A DNA stretch of 64,000 nucleotides from Pseudomonas syringae CC1557 (GTDB lineage Bacteria > Pseudomonadota > Gammaproteobacteria > Pseudomonadales > Pseudomonadaceae). Position 1 is the stretch's first letter. The number at the start of each line of letters is the position of its first letter. The stretch is from contig NZ_CP007014.1 of the NCBI RefSeq assembly GCF_000452705.1, positions 4,990,501 to 5,054,500 on the forward strand, read 5' to 3'. Made by a program: the position numbers and the translations under genes. The notes beneath the pieces are model-generated. The model was not told the origin of the DNA and ran no database searches. It worked only from the letters and a program-made list of their open reading frames with translations. Of this stretch, positions 1-8,968 are shown piece after piece.

Positions 1-338
1 GCATCCGGCTCGTAAAAATCAATGCGATCCATCGGCGGATACGCCAGTTCCAGCAGCCAGTCGTTGTGCGTCCGGGTGCTGCCAGGGCGATAGGTGAGTT
101 CGACTTTCAGCCAGAAAGCGGAATGCGAATACCCGGCATTGAAGGTGCCCGTATTCAGATCGCGAAATGCGCGTGTTCCCGCCGCAGAGCTGACGCTCTC
201 GATGGTTGCCTCGCCGGTCGGGTCCTCGAACACCTGAACGGCACGCCCCAGAGGCAGAAACCGGGTGTTTTCATCAAACTCGACCGCGTGCACCTGCAAC
301 GGCAGCCAAAGAGCCAGAATGATCCACAGATAGCGCAT
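1..338 (-). CDS. ladS: LadS-type hybrid sensor kinase, N-terminal part (runs off left edge)
   Basis: Only the first 112 codons are present; the rest lies beyond position 1. The product starts with a hydrophobic signal peptide (about residues 1-19, MRYLWIILALWLPLQVHA). The next part resembles the extracellular 7TMR-DISMED2 sensory domain, with an SAFWLKVEL stretch near residues 75-83. In P. aeruginosa, LadS (PA3974) sits directly beside thiD-thiE-hemL in this orientation; it is a calcium-responsive hybrid kinase that feeds the Gac/Rsm network. The kinase, receiver and Hpt regions cannot be seen, so the assignment rests on the N-terminal domain plus gene order. It is transcribed divergently from thiD. 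Confidence 0.75.
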   Translation of the reverse strand, partial: MRYLWIILALWLPLQVHAVEFDENTRFLPLGRAVQVFEDPTGEATIESVSSAAGTRAFRDLNTGTFNAGYSHSAFWLKVELTYRPGSTRTHNDWLLELAYPPMDRIDFYEPD

Positions 339-702
339 TGAAGCCCCAAGGTAGGTCGTCGATTTCAATCCATCCGTTGATAACGACGTCCGCTAATTTC
401 TATCCTTGAAACAGGCCGATGATTCAATACAAGCCTTTTTACGTGAACAGGCCGGCGTCAGTAAGAGAATAGTTACAAAACCTCTACATTTCCCCGCACA
501 CGTGAAGCATAGCCGCTAATAACGTAAAGACGTTATCGCCTTCAAAATCAAAGCAATAGCTCTGTATCGGCCATTTCAAGGCAAACATGAGTATTTTTCC
601 CGGTCGTCGAGGTGTCGGGGAGGCCATCGGGTCGCGGAGCAACGCAATAAAAACCGGGGATCGGCAGGCGACTCGCGAACGGTAGTGATAAGCTCGCACA
701 CC
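339..702. other. Divergent intergenic region ladS / thiD
   Basis: These 364 bases hold no convincing gene. They must contain the outward promoters of ladS and thiD. The clearest structure is a perfect 7-bp dyad at 519-536 (ATAACGT, 4-base spacer, ACGTTAT). A related half, ATAACGACGT, lies near 380. I see no thiamine pyrophosphate riboswitch in front of thiD. Confidence 0.5.
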
Positions 703-1500
703 ATGAATATCTATAGCTCTCGCCCCGTTGTCCTCTGCCTTTCCGGCCACGACCCAAGTGGCGGCGCCGGTCTGCAGGCTGATATAGAAGCCCTGCTTGC
801 TCAGGGTTGCCACGCCGTTCCGGCGATCACCGCGCTCACTGTGCAGGACACCGTGAATGTCAGTGATTTCCGAGTGCTCGATCGCGAATGGGTGATGGCT
901 CAGGCCAACGCCGTTCTCAACGACTCATGTGTCGCCGCCGTCAAGCTGGGCATGCTCGGCTCGCTGGAGATGGTCGATACAGTTGTCGAACTGCTGCTGG
1001 CTCATCCGCATTTGCCTGCGGTCTGCGATCCGGTATTGCGCGCAGGCGGTGGCGGAGCGCTGGGCAAGGATGAAGTCGGTTACGCCATGCGTGAACGGCT
1101 GCTGCCGTTGTCGATCATCGCCACGCCCAACCTTCCTGAAGCACGCATTCTGGCGGAGCTGCCGGAGGGCACTGCGGATGAGTGCGCACATAAACTGCTG
1201 CCTTTCTGCGAACACCTGCTGATCACCGGCGGGCATGGCGACGAACAGCAGATCCATAATCGCCTGTATGTGCGCAACGGTCAGACGCACACTTTTGTCT
1301 GCGAGCGTTTGCCGGGCAGCTACCACGGCTCCGGCTGCACACTCGCCAGCGCCCTGGCCGGGCGTCTTGCGCAAGGTGAAGCACTGGTCAGCGCAGTGAA
1401 GTCGGCGCTGGATTACACCTGGCGGACATTGCGTGATGCCGAACAGCTGGGCAAAGGGCAATTCGTGCCCCGTCGCCTGCCACTGGACTTTTGTTCGTAA
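703..1500 (+). CDS. thiD: Hydroxymethylpyrimidine / phosphomethylpyrimidine kinase
   Basis: The 265-residue product matches the usual ThiD length. ThiD phosphorylates HMP to HMP-P and then HMP-PP, the pyrimidine half of thiamine. The ribokinase-like fold shows in [18 protein letters not shown] near the N-terminus (residues 13-30) and in the C-terminal GSGCT anion hole, with Cys212 in the catalytic region. I chose the ATG at 703 because the family begins a few residues before the first strand; an in-frame ATG at 685 would add six residues. thiE follows after 23 bases, so the two are probably co-transcribed. Confidence 0.96.
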   Translation: MNIYSSRPVVLCLSGHDPSGGAGLQADIEALLAQGCHAVPAITALTVQDTVNVSDFRVLDREWVMAQANAVLNDSCVAAVKLGMLGSLEMVDTVVELLLAHPHLPAVCDPVLRAGGGGALGKDEVGYAMRERLLPLSIIATPNLPEARILAELPEGTADECAHKLLPFCEHLLITGGHGDEQQIHNRLYVRNGQTHTFVCERLPGSYHGSGCTLASALAGRLAQGEALVSAVKSALDYTWRTLRDAEQLGKGQFVPRRLPLDFCS

Positions 1501-1523
1501 CACGCTGCCATGAGGCTCGATTC

Positions 1524-2141
1524 ATGAAACTACGTGGCCTGTATGCCATTACCGACAGCCAGTTGCTGAGCGGAAAATTTCTTGCCTACGTTGAAGCAGC
1601 TCTGGATGGCGGCGTCACCCTGCTGCAATACCGCGACAAGACGGGTGATGACTCCCGTCGCCTGCGCGAGGCCACTGAGCTGCTCAAGTTGTGCGAACGC
1701 TACAAGACCCGCCTGATCATCAACGACGATGCCGAACTGGCAGCGCGGCTGGGCGTCGGCGTGCACCTGGGCCAGACCGACGGTTCGCTGCCGGATGCCC
1801 GCGCGTTGCTGGGGCACAAGGCAATAGTTGGGGCTACCTGCCACGGCAAACTGGAGCTGGCGGAACGTGCCAGGGCCGATGGCGCGACGTATGTGGCGTT
1901 CGGCAGGTTTTTCAATTCACAGACCAAACCCGGCGCACCGGCCGTGCCGCTCGACCTGATCGCTCAGGTACGCGCCAAGGTTCACCTGCCCATCGCGGTG
2001 ATCGGCGGCATCACCCTGGAAAACGCCCCGCAACTGGTCGAGCACGGCGCCGATCTGCTGGCCGTGGTACACGGACTGTTCGGCGCTGAAACCCCTCAGG
2101 AAGTGACGCGTCGGGCGAAAGCCTTCATGGCGTTGTTGTAG
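1524..2141 (+). CDS. thiE: Thiamine-phosphate synthase
   Basis: This 205-residue TIM-barrel enzyme joins HMP-PP to thiazole phosphate to give thiamine monophosphate. Visible family features are the N-terminal LYAITDS strand, LLQYRDKT near residues 31-38, VHLGQTDG for pyrophosphate binding, and [12 protein letters not shown] near the C-terminus for phosphate binding. The ATG at 1524 gives the normal family start ([11 protein letters not shown]). It lies immediately downstream of thiD and completes a two-gene thiamine salvage and condensation unit. Confidence 0.96.
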   Translation: MKLRGLYAITDSQLLSGKFLAYVEAALDGGVTLLQYRDKTGDDSRRLREATELLKLCERYKTRLIINDDAELAARLGVGVHLGQTDGSLPDARALLGHKAIVGATCHGKLELAERARADGATYVAFGRFFNSQTKPGAPAVPLDLIAQVRAKVHLPIAVIGGITLENAPQLVEHGADLLAVVHGLFGAETPQEVTRRAKAFMALL

Positions 2142-2188
2142 AGCTCGTCCACAACTCCGATCGACGCAGACTGCGCGCACTCAACGGC

Positions 2189-2240
2189 GGACGCAGAGCG
2201 TCCAGAACGGCATGCTCACGCGGAGCATGGGTACGAGAGG
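2189..2240. repeat. Intergenic dyad repeat, copy A
   Basis: Two adjacent hairpins lie between thiE and hemL. The first, 2189-2203, is GGACGC-AGA-GCGTCC. The second, 2211-2229, is CATGCTC-ACGCG-GAGCATG, followed by GGTACGAGAG. The same module, in one or the other orientation, recurs near 16498, 18290, 45122 and 56891. It may end the thiDE transcript or act as a REP-like mobile repeat. Confidence 0.7.
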
Positions 2241-2416
2241 TGCTCGCTCAGACTATGGGCGCGAGTGTCATATGTGTGCGCAGCTTTTGTTATAGTGCGC
2301 ACTCCTGCGCTTTCTCTGGCTCATGCCACTCAATAAAGCAGCCTGCCTTGAAGCTGCCCGCCTCGGCTGACCCCAGCGTAGACACGAATTCCCCGTTTCA
2401 AAGCAGAGACCCGATC

Positions 2417-3700
2417 ATGTCCCGTTCCGAAACACTGTTCGCCAACGCCCAAAAACACATCCCCGGTGGCGTCAATTCGCCGGTTCGCGCTTTCAAGAGT
2501 GTGGGTGGCACGCCGCTGTTCTTCAAGCATGCTGCCGGCGCTTACGTGACTGACGAAGACGACAAGCGTTACGTCGACTACGTCGGCTCCTGGGGCCCGA
2601 TGATCCTCGGCCATAGTCATCCGGACGTTCTCGACGCCGTGCGCAGCCAACTGGAGCACGGACTGTCATACGGTGCGCCGACGGCGATGGAAACCGAGAT
2701 GGCCGACCTGGTCTGCGAACTGGTGCCGTCCATGGAAATGGTGCGCATGGTCAGCTCGGGCACCGAAGCGACCATGAGCGCGATCCGTCTGGCCCGAGGC
2801 TTCACCGGCCGCGACAGCATTATCAAGTTCGAAGGTTGCTACCACGGTCACTCCGACAGCCTGCTGGTCAAGGCAGGTTCCGGTGCACTGACCCTGGGCG
2901 TGCCAAGCTCGCCTGGCGTACCGGCTGCATTCGCGAAACACACCCTGACCGTGCCCTTCAACGACCTGAACGCCGTGCGTGACCTGCTGGCCGAAGTGGG
3001 CCCGGAAGTGGCCTGCATCATCGTCGAACCCGTCGCCGGCAACATGAACTGCGTGCCGCCTGCGCCGGGTTACCTGCAAGGGCTGCGCGCACTGTGTGAC
3101 GAGCATGGCGTGGTGCTGATTTTCGACGAAGTGATGACCGGTTTCCGCGTAGCTCTTGGCGGCGCGCAGGCTTATTACGACGTGAAGCCCGACCTGAGCA
3201 CGTTCGGCAAGATCATCGGCGGCGGCATGCCGGTCGGCTGCTTTGGTGGCAAACGCGAAATCATGTCGCACATCGCCCCGCTCGGCCCGGTCTATCAGGC
3301 GGGCACCTTGTCCGGCAATCCGCTGGCCATGGCCGCTGGCCTGACCACCCTGCGCCTGATCAGCCGTCCCGGCTTCCACGATGAACTGAGCGACTACACC
3401 CGACGCCTGCTCGAAGGCCTGCAACAGCGTGCCGATGCTGCCGGCATTCCGTTCGTAACGACTCAGGCAGGCGGCATGTTCGGCCTGTACTTCAGCGCAG
3501 CGCGCGAAATCGTCACCTTCGAAGACGTGATGACCAGCGATGCAGAGCGTTTCAAGCGTTTCTTCCACATGATGCTGGACGGCGGCGTGTACCTGGCGCC
3601 GAGCGCTTTCGAAGCCGGTTTCACGTCCATTGCCCATGGCGATGCCGAATTGAAACTCACGCTGGATGCTGCCGAGAAGGCCTTTGCTGCGCTGAGATAA
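2417..3700 (+). CDS. hemL: Glutamate-1-semialdehyde 2,1-aminomutase
   Basis: This PLP enzyme converts glutamate-1-semialdehyde to 5-aminolevulinate, the last step of the C5 route into haem and sirohaem. The product is 427 residues, the normal length. The PLP lysine is Lys265 in [10 protein letters not shown], and [10 protein letters not shown] (about residues 235-244) is the fold-type I aspartate motif. The ATG at 2417 starts MSRSETLF, typical of pseudomonad HemL; the frame stays open upstream to about 2240, but that extension has no family character. A possible -10 (TATAGT, 2291-2296) would give a 5' leader of over 100 bases. Confidence 0.97.
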   Translation: MSRSETLFANAQKHIPGGVNSPVRAFKSVGGTPLFFKHAAGAYVTDEDDKRYVDYVGSWGPMILGHSHPDVLDAVRSQLEHGLSYGAPTAMETEMADLVCELVPSMEMVRMVSSGTEATMSAIRLARGFTGRDSIIKFEGCYHGHSDSLLVKAGSGALTLGVPSSPGVPAAFAKHTLTVPFNDLNAVRDLLAEVGPEVACIIVEPVAGNMNCVPPAPGYLQGLRALCDEHGVVLIFDEVMTGFRVALGGAQAYYDVKPDLSTFGKIIGGGMPVGCFGGKREIMSHIAPLGPVYQAGTLSGNPLAMAAGLTTLRLISRPGFHDELSDYTRRLLEGLQQRADAAGIPFVTTQAGGMFGLYFSAAREIVTFEDVMTSDAERFKRFFHMMLDGGVYLAPSAFEAGFTSIAHGDAELKLTLDAAEKAFAALR

Positions 3701-3711
3701 GCCCGTCAGAC

Positions 3712-3748
3712 TCACTTGCGCAGGGTGTCATTGAACCGGCGCAAGTGA
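3712..3748 (+). terminator. Hairpin after hemL
   Basis: A perfect 10-bp stem, TCACTTGCGC / GCGCAAGTGA, with a 17-base loop starts 12 bases after the hemL stop. No run of T follows, so it may end or protect the transcript without being a classical intrinsic terminator. Confidence 0.45.
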
Positions 3749-3902
3749 TGTCCGCACATGAAACAGCGCGATAACCCCGTATTTTGCTTCTACAATGCAT
3801 TGCGATAACTGCAAACGCAGGGCCGCTGGAAGTCTTGTTTCAGGTCATACCCCTGTAAACAAGGTTATTTCATGGCCGCGCAGCAGAAAATCCGTAAAGA
3901 CT

Positions 3903-3932
3903 TTGTAAGGTTGGCTCTGCTTATTTCATAAT
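3903..3932 (+). promoter_or_regulatory. Possible sigma-70 promoter for the Sel1-repeat gene
   Basis: TTGTAA at 3903-3908 and CATAAT at 3927-3932 are 18 bases apart, in an AT-richer stretch about 60 bases before the next start codon. This is a match by eye only. Confidence 0.3.
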
Positions 3933-3994
3933 GCGCAGCCAGCACGTTAGCTGGTCGGGCATGCCCGCACCTTTTCAGAGGTAAGTCGACTCCC

Positions 3995-4543
3995 ATGAAC
4001 CGCACCGGCCGCACCCTTGTATTGGGCTGCCTGTTGCTTGTCTATCCCCTGCTGGCGACTGCCGGCGGCAACTCGTTGCTAGTCCCAGCGATGGGTCGTT
4101 GCACCCTGAATACTCAGCCAGAGAACCTGCCCGCTGCGCTCGCCGCGTGTCAGCAGGCGGCTCAGGGCGGGGATGCGCAGGCGCAATACGAGTTGGGTGA
4201 GTTCTATTACGAGGGCAAGAATGCACCTCGCGATCTGCCGCAGGCGCTGAACTACTTCGAGCAGGCTTCATTGCAGGGTCATGCGCAGGCGCAATATCAA
4301 CTGGGCTTGATGTTCAGCCGTGGCGAGGGCGTGCAGGCCAATAACATTCAGGCGTATATCGTACTGAAGATGGCCGCCGTCAATGGTTCGGAAGACGCAC
4401 TGGACGCTGCCGACGAAGTCGCGGCGAAGATGAAGCGCGATGAACTGGAAGTTGCCACTCAGGTACTGGGGCAGATTTTCCGCAAATACCTGCTTGAACT
4501 GCAAACGGCCGAAGGTCGCAGTCCGTTCTCTCCATTGCCCTGA
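3995..4543 (+). CDS. Secreted Sel1-repeat (TPR-like) protein
   Basis: The 182-residue product has a signal peptide (about residues 1-23, ending LLATAG) and is probably periplasmic. Two Sel1-like repeats are visible, about residues 60-94 (GDAQAQYELGEFYYEGKN) and 96-130 (HAQAQYQLGLMFSRGEGV). They are followed by a helical tail. Sel1 proteins are usually protein-interaction scaffolds, and no catalytic motif is present. The position matches PA3978 of P. aeruginosa. Its partner is unknown. The start has a GAGG-type ribosome site upstream. Confidence 0.88.
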   Translation: MNRTGRTLVLGCLLLVYPLLATAGGNSLLVPAMGRCTLNTQPENLPAALAACQQAAQGGDAQAQYELGEFYYEGKNAPRDLPQALNYFEQASLQGHAQAQYQLGLMFSRGEGVQANNIQAYIVLKMAAVNGSEDALDAADEVAAKMKRDELEVATQVLGQIFRKYLLELQTAEGRSPFSPLP

Positions 4544-4585
4544 TGCGGTTTCGCTCAGGGCAATCGCTGTTCACTCCCCCAACAC

Positions 4586-4912
4586 CTATTTTTCCGGCAT
4601 CGGCATGGGAAACGGCATTACATTGCTGTTGCCGCGTGCTTCGCTGATCTTCGGCGTGCCCATGCGCTCGACTTCATCGATACGCACAATCGAATGCATC
4701 GGCACGAAACTGCGCACCACACCTTCGAACTGAGCCTTGAGCTTCTCTTCGCTCGGGTCTACCACAACAGTCGTGCGCTCGCCGAAGACGAACTCTTCCA
4801 CTTCCAGAAAGCCCCACAGATCGCTTTGATAGATCTGCTTGGCGTACATTTCGAACACCTGTCCCTGGTTGAGGAAAATCACCTTGTAGATTGGAGCTTC
4901 GCGTTTGGTCAT
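4586..4912 (-). CDS. DUF1820 family protein
   Basis: The 108-residue product resembles the small, soluble DUF1820 family of gammaproteobacteria: it opens YKVIFLNQGQVFEMYAK, contains a central FLEVEEFVFGE block, and ends in a proline/methionine-rich tail. The function is not known. It corresponds by position to PA3979. It converges with the Sel1-repeat gene and diverges from miaB across a 139-base gap. Confidence 0.85.
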   Translation of the reverse strand: MTKREAPIYKVIFLNQGQVFEMYAKQIYQSDLWGFLEVEEFVFGERTTVVVDPSEEKLKAQFEGVVRSFVPMHSIVRIDEVERMGTPKISEARGNSNVMPFPMPMPEK

Positions 4913-5013
4913 AACGGGCGGGTAACGATCAGAGATGAAAAAGGGGCGCGGACTATAGCATGTCCATCTGCATCGTCGGACAGCGAACGCTAGGAACCCG
5001 AGCCCTTCGTCCC

Positions 5014-5019
5014 TATAAT
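5014..5019 (+). promoter_or_regulatory. miaB: Consensus -10 element upstream of miaB
   Basis: A perfect TATAAT lies 32 bases before the miaB start codon. The region 17 bases upstream of it (TAGGAA) is a poor -35, so strength is uncertain. Confidence 0.4.
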
Positions 5020-5051
5020 GCTCGGTTCACTGAATCGGTTGATGATCACGC

Positions 5052-6380
5052 ATGGCCAAGAAGCTTTACATTGAAACCCACGGTTGCCAGATGAACGAGT
5101 ACGACAGCTCGCGCATGGTCGATCTGCTGGGCGAACATCAGGCTCTGGAAGTCACCGCTCGGGCGGAAGACGCTGACGTGATCCTGCTCAATACCTGTTC
5201 GATTCGCGAGCGCGCCCAGGACCGGGTGTATTCGCAACTCGGGCGCTGGCGTGAGCTGAAACTGGCCAACCCCGAAATGGTAATTGCCGTCGGCGGTTGT
5301 GTGGCCAGCCAGGAAGGCGCGGCCATCCGCGACCGCGCGCCCTATGTGGATGTGGTCTTCGGCCCGCAAACCCTGCACCGCCTGCCGGAAATGATCGACG
5401 CGGCACGCACCACCCGCTTGCCGCAGGTCGACGTCTCGTTCCCGGAAATCGAAAAATTCGACCATTTGCCCGAGCCTCGCGTCGATGGCCCGAGCGCTTA
5501 TGTGTCGGTGATGGAAGGTTGCAGCAAGTACTGCACGTTCTGCGTAGTGCCCTACACGCGCGGCGAAGAAGTCAGCCGCCCGTTCGATGACGTACTGAGC
5601 GAAGTCATGCACCTGGCCGAGCACGGCGTGCGCGAAGTCACGCTGCTGGGGCAGAACGTCAACGGTTATCGCGGCACCACCCATGACGGGCGGCTCGCGG
5701 ACCTGGCAGACCTGATCCGGGCCGTCGCTGCAATCGACGGCATCGACCGTATTCGTTACACCACCTCGCACCCGCTCGAATTTTCCGACAGCCTGATTCA
5801 GGCTCACGCGGAGGTGCCGGAACTGGTCAAGCACCTGCACTTGCCGGTGCAGTCGGGCTCGGACCGCATTCTGGCGGCAATGAAGCGCAACCACACCACG
5901 CTGGAATACAAGTCCAGGCTGCGCAAGCTGCGGGCTGCAGTGCCGGGGATCAGCATCAGTTCCGACTTCATCGTCGGCTTCCCCGGCGAGACCGAAAAGG
6001 ATTTCGACAACACCATGAAGCTGATCGAGGACGTGGGCTTCGATTTCTCGTTCTCGTTCGTCTACAGCCCGCGCCCCGGCACACCGGCCGCCGATCTGAA
6101 AGACGACACGCCGGAAGCCTTGAAAAAAGAGCGCCTGGCAGCCCTGCAACATCGCCTCAACCAGCAGGGTTTCGAGATCAGCCGACAGATGGTCGGCAGT
6201 ATCCAGCGCATTCTGGTCACCGATTACTCGAAAAAAGACCCCGGCGAACTGCAAGGCCGCACCGAGAACAACCGGATTGTCAATTTCCGCTGTGACAATC
6301 CCAGGCTGATCGGGCAATTTGCCGACGTGCACATCGATGACGCGCAGCCACACTCGCTGCGAGGCTCGCTGCTACAGTAA
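5052..6380 (+). CDS. miaB: tRNA-2-methylthio-N6-dimethylallyladenosine synthase
   Basis: This radical-SAM methylthiotransferase turns i6A37 into ms2i6A37 in tRNAs that read UNN codons. The 442-residue product shows the full family layout. The N-terminal UPF0004 domain carries three [4Fe-4S] cysteines, Cys12, Cys49 and Cys83. The radical-SAM triad is Cys157, Cys161 and Cys164 in [10 protein letters not shown]-terminal TRAM domain for RNA binding occupies about residues 375-440. It heads the set miaB-ybeZ-ybeY-ybeX-lnt, the same order as in E. coli and P. aeruginosa. Confidence 0.97.
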   Translation: MAKKLYIETHGCQMNEYDSSRMVDLLGEHQALEVTARAEDADVILLNTCSIRERAQDRVYSQLGRWRELKLANPEMVIAVGGCVASQEGAAIRDRAPYVDVVFGPQTLHRLPEMIDAARTTRLPQVDVSFPEIEKFDHLPEPRVDGPSAYVSVMEGCSKYCTFCVVPYTRGEEVSRPFDDVLSEVMHLAEHGVREVTLLGQNVNGYRGTTHDGRLADLADLIRAVAAIDGIDRIRYTTSHPLEFSDSLIQAHAEVPELVKHLHLPVQSGSDRILAAMKRNHTTLEYKSRLRKLRAAVPGISISSDFIVGFPGETEKDFDNTMKLIEDVGFDFSFSFVYSPRPGTPAADLKDDTPEALKKERLAALQHRLNQQGFEISRQMVGSIQRILVTDYSKKDPGELQGRTENNRIVNFRCDNPRLIGQFADVHIDDAQPHSLRGSLLQ

Positions 6381-6410
6381 ATCCAGCGCCGCTAAAGCAG
6401 GCCTCGCGTC

Positions 6411-6452
6411 CCGCGCAGAAACGAAGATCCGAATGAATTCGGTTCTGCGCGG
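6411..6452 (+). terminator. Nested hairpin between miaB and ybeZ
   Basis: An outer perfect 10-bp stem (CCGCGCAGAA / TTCTGCGCGG) encloses an inner perfect 6-bp stem (CCGAAT / ATTCGG). No T-run follows. It could attenuate or process the transcript entering the ybeZYX-lnt operon. Confidence 0.4.
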
Positions 6453-6576
6453 TCCCTACCCTTGAGCACGGTGAAACCTCCAGCGCGGCCTTTAACAAGG
6501 CAAAGCTTTCGCACAACCACCGCTAGAGGTATTCTTCAATACATCTCAATTGCCGCCGGACGGCCATTAAAAGACC

Positions 6577-7599
6577 TTGAACGTACCCATAGAACCTCAT
6601 CGTTTCACCCTCGAACCTTTCGAGGCCCATCGTTTCGCCAATCTGTGCGGGCAACTCGACGAGCACTTGCGCCTGATCGAACAACGCCTGGACATCGAGA
6701 TCCGCAATCGCGGCAATCAATTCGAGCTTATTGGCGCGACCACTCAAACCCAATCCGCCGAAAATCTTCTGCGCCGCCTGTACCGGGAAACCAAAGGTAC
6801 CGAGCTGACGCCGGACATGGTGCACCTGTTCCTTCAGGAATCGGGCGTTGACGGCCTGGACAACCACCCTGCCGCCGAAGTGGGCGTCTCGCTGCGCACC
6901 AAGAAGGGCATGATTCGCCCGCGCGGCCTGAATCAGCAGCGTTACGTCAAGGAAGTCCTCAGCAACGATATCAACTTCGGTATCGGCCCTGCGGGCACCG
7001 GCAAGACCTACCTGGCCGTGGCCTGCGCGGTCGATGCGCTGGAGCGCGAACAGATACGTCGCATCCTGTTGGTGCGCCCGGCCGTCGAGGCTGGCGAGAA
7101 GCTTGGCTTCCTGCCCGGTGACCTGGCGCAGAAGATCGACCCGTACCTGCGCCCGCTGTATGACGCACTGTATGAGATGCTCGGCTTCGAGTACGTCGCC
7201 AAGCTGATCGAGAAACAAGTCATTGAAGTTGCACCGCTGGCCTACATGCGCGGACGCACCCTTAATAACAGCTTCATCATTCTCGACGAAAGTCAGAACA
7301 CCACCGTCGAGCAGATGAAGATGTTCCTGACCCGTATTGGCTTTGGCTCCACCGCCGTGATCACTGGCGACATCACCCAGGTTGACCTGCCCAAGGGCAC
7401 CCGGTCGGGCCTGACGCATGTCATCGATGTGCTCAAGGACGTGCCTGGCATCAGTTTCACGCACTTCAAACCAAAGGATGTGGTTCGCCACCCGCTGGTG
7501 CAGCGCATCGTTGAGGCCTATGAGCGCTTCGATGACCAGCTCAGTGATGGCCCGTCGGGCAACAATGGTTACTCACGGGACAAGAATCGCAATGCTTGA
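6577..7599 (+). CDS. ybeZ: PhoH-like ATPase YbeZ
   Basis: The 340-residue product is a PhoH-family P-loop ATPase. Walker A is GPAGTGKT (residues 137-144) and Walker B is [10 protein letters not shown]. An N-terminal KH-like region (about residues 10-75) precedes the ATPase. YbeZ partners with the nuclease YbeY in rRNA processing and ribosome quality control. The start is a TTG giving [10 protein letters not shown], as in other pseudomonads. Its stop overlaps the ybeY start by 8 bases, which suggests translational coupling. Confidence 0.94.
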   Translation: MNVPIEPHRFTLEPFEAHRFANLCGQLDEHLRLIEQRLDIEIRNRGNQFELIGATTQTQSAENLLRRLYRETKGTELTPDMVHLFLQESGVDGLDNHPAAEVGVSLRTKKGMIRPRGLNQQRYVKEVLSNDINFGIGPAGTGKTYLAVACAVDALEREQIRRILLVRPAVEAGEKLGFLPGDLAQKIDPYLRPLYDALYEMLGFEYVAKLIEKQVIEVAPLAYMRGRTLNNSFIILDESQNTTVEQMKMFLTRIGFGSTAVITGDITQVDLPKGTRSGLTHVIDVLKDVPGISFTHFKPKDVVRHPLVQRIVEAYERFDDQLSDGPSGNNGYSRDKNRNA

Positions 7600-8092
7600 G
7601 CTGGATCTGCAAGTTGCGAGCGAAACGCCTGCTCCTGGTGAAGACCAATTTCGCCTGTGGTGTGAAATGGGCCTGCGCCAGCGCAGTGCCGATTCCGAGC
7701 TGACCATCCGGCTGGTTGACGAAACCGAAGGCCGTGAGCTCAATCACACCTGGCGACACAAGAATTACGCCACAAATGTGCTTTCATTCCCGGCGGATGT
7801 TCCAGACGACATGCTGGACATTCCGTTGTTGGGCGATCTGGTCATCTGCGTCCCGGTAGTCAACCGCGAAGCCGCTGAACAGGGCAAATCCGTAGACGCG
7901 CACTGGGCGCACATGGTCATTCATGGCTGCCTTCATCTGCTGGGTTTCGACCACATCGATGATGAAGAAGCCGAAGAAATGGAAGCACTGGAACGAACGT
8001 TGCTTGAGGAGTTGGGTTACCCCGACCCTTACGCCGACGACGAAAGTGCCGACCACCCACATTCAGACACACCCAGCAAGGACCACGAGTAA
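7592..8092 (+). CDS. ybeY: Endoribonuclease YbeY (16S rRNA 3'-end maturation)
   Basis: The 166-residue product is a zinc-dependent single-strand RNase that matures 16S rRNA and helps degrade faulty 70S ribosomes. The [11 protein letters not shown] motif supplies the metal-binding His111, His115 and His121. The ATG at 7592 is preferred over upstream in-frame starts because it begins MLELDLQ, the normal N-terminus, and overlaps the ybeZ stop. The last 30 residues form an acidic, His/Asp/Ser-rich tail, as is common in the family. Confidence 0.96.
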   Translation: MLELDLQVASETPAPGEDQFRLWCEMGLRQRSADSELTIRLVDETEGRELNHTWRHKNYATNVLSFPADVPDDMLDIPLLGDLVICVPVVNREAAEQGKSVDAHWAHMVIHGCLHLLGFDHIDDEEAEEMEALERTLLEELGYPDPYADDESADHPHSDTPSKDHE

Positions 8093-8097
8093 GGGCT

Positions 8098-8940
8098 ATG
8101 AGCGAAGACCGATCGAGCAACGGGCAAAAGTCATGGTTGGGTAAACTGACCCAGGCCTTTGTCCATGAGCCGAAAAACCGCCAGGAGCTGCTAGAGCTGC
8201 TGCGCGAAGCCCACCAGAACAAACTGCTGGACAGCGAAGCGCTGGCCATCGTCGAAGGGGCCATTCAGGTGGCTGACCTGCAAGTGCGCGACATTATGGT
8301 GCCGCGTTCGCAGATGATCAGCATCAAGGCCACCCAGACACCCCGCGAATTCCTGCCCGCCGTCATCGATGCCGCGCACTCGCGCTACCCGGTGATCGGC
8401 GAGAGCCATGACGACGTGCTCGGTGTGCTGCTGGCCAAGGATCTGCTGCCATTGATCCTCAAGGCCGATGGCGACAGCGACGACATCAAGAAGCTGCTGC
8501 GCCCGGCCACGTTTGTGCCGGAGTCCAAGCGTCTCAACGTGCTGCTGCGTGAATTCCGTGCCAATCATAACCACATGGCCATCGTCATCGACGAATACGG
8601 CGGCGTGGCGGGTCTGGTGACCATTGAAGACGTGCTGGAACAGATCGTCGGCGATATCGAAGACGAGCATGACGTCGAGGAAGACAGCTTCATCAAACCG
8701 CTTCCCAGCGGCGACTTCCTGGTCAAGGCCCTGACGCCGGTGGAGAACTTCAACGAGTTCTTCGACAGCAGCTTTTCGGATGACGAGTTCGATACGGTGG
8801 GCGGTCTGGTCATGAACGCCTTTGGCCATCTGCCCAAGCGTAACGAAATCACCGAAATCGGTGCCTATCGTTTTCGCATACTGAGCGCTGACAGCCGTCG
8901 CATTCACTTGCTGCGCGTGAGCCCTATTTCACGCCCGTAA
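8098..8940 (+). CDS. ybeX: CorC/HlyC-type CBS-domain protein YbeX
   Basis: The 280-residue product has a pair of CBS domains (about residues 60-185, including [10 protein letters not shown] and [23 protein letters not shown]) and a C-terminal CorC_HlyC domain (about residues 200-275). There is no membrane segment. The family has been linked to magnesium/cobalt efflux (CorC) and, in E. coli, to ribosome metabolism alongside YbeY. It starts five bases after ybeY. Confidence 0.93.
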   Translation: MSEDRSSNGQKSWLGKLTQAFVHEPKNRQELLELLREAHQNKLLDSEALAIVEGAIQVADLQVRDIMVPRSQMISIKATQTPREFLPAVIDAAHSRYPVIGESHDDVLGVLLAKDLLPLILKADGDSDDIKKLLRPATFVPESKRLNVLLREFRANHNHMAIVIDEYGGVAGLVTIEDVLEQIVGDIEDEHDVEEDSFIKPLPSGDFLVKALTPVENFNEFFDSSFSDDEFDTVGGLVMNAFGHLPKRNEITEIGAYRFRILSADSRRIHLLRVSPISRP

Positions 8941-8968
8941 ACACCTGATGTCGCTCTAAGGAATCTAC

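Noticed and set aside
685..702. Upstream ATG for thiD
   Set aside because: It would add only MISSHT, not seen in the family, and ATG 703 fits the first strand better.
339..702. A TPP riboswitch before thiD
   Set aside because: No CUGAGA or similar conserved THI-box core is visible.
5046..6353. A 435-codon open frame antisense to miaB
   Set aside because: Same reasoning: miaB is complete with six cluster cysteines, and the antisense frame has no recognisable features.
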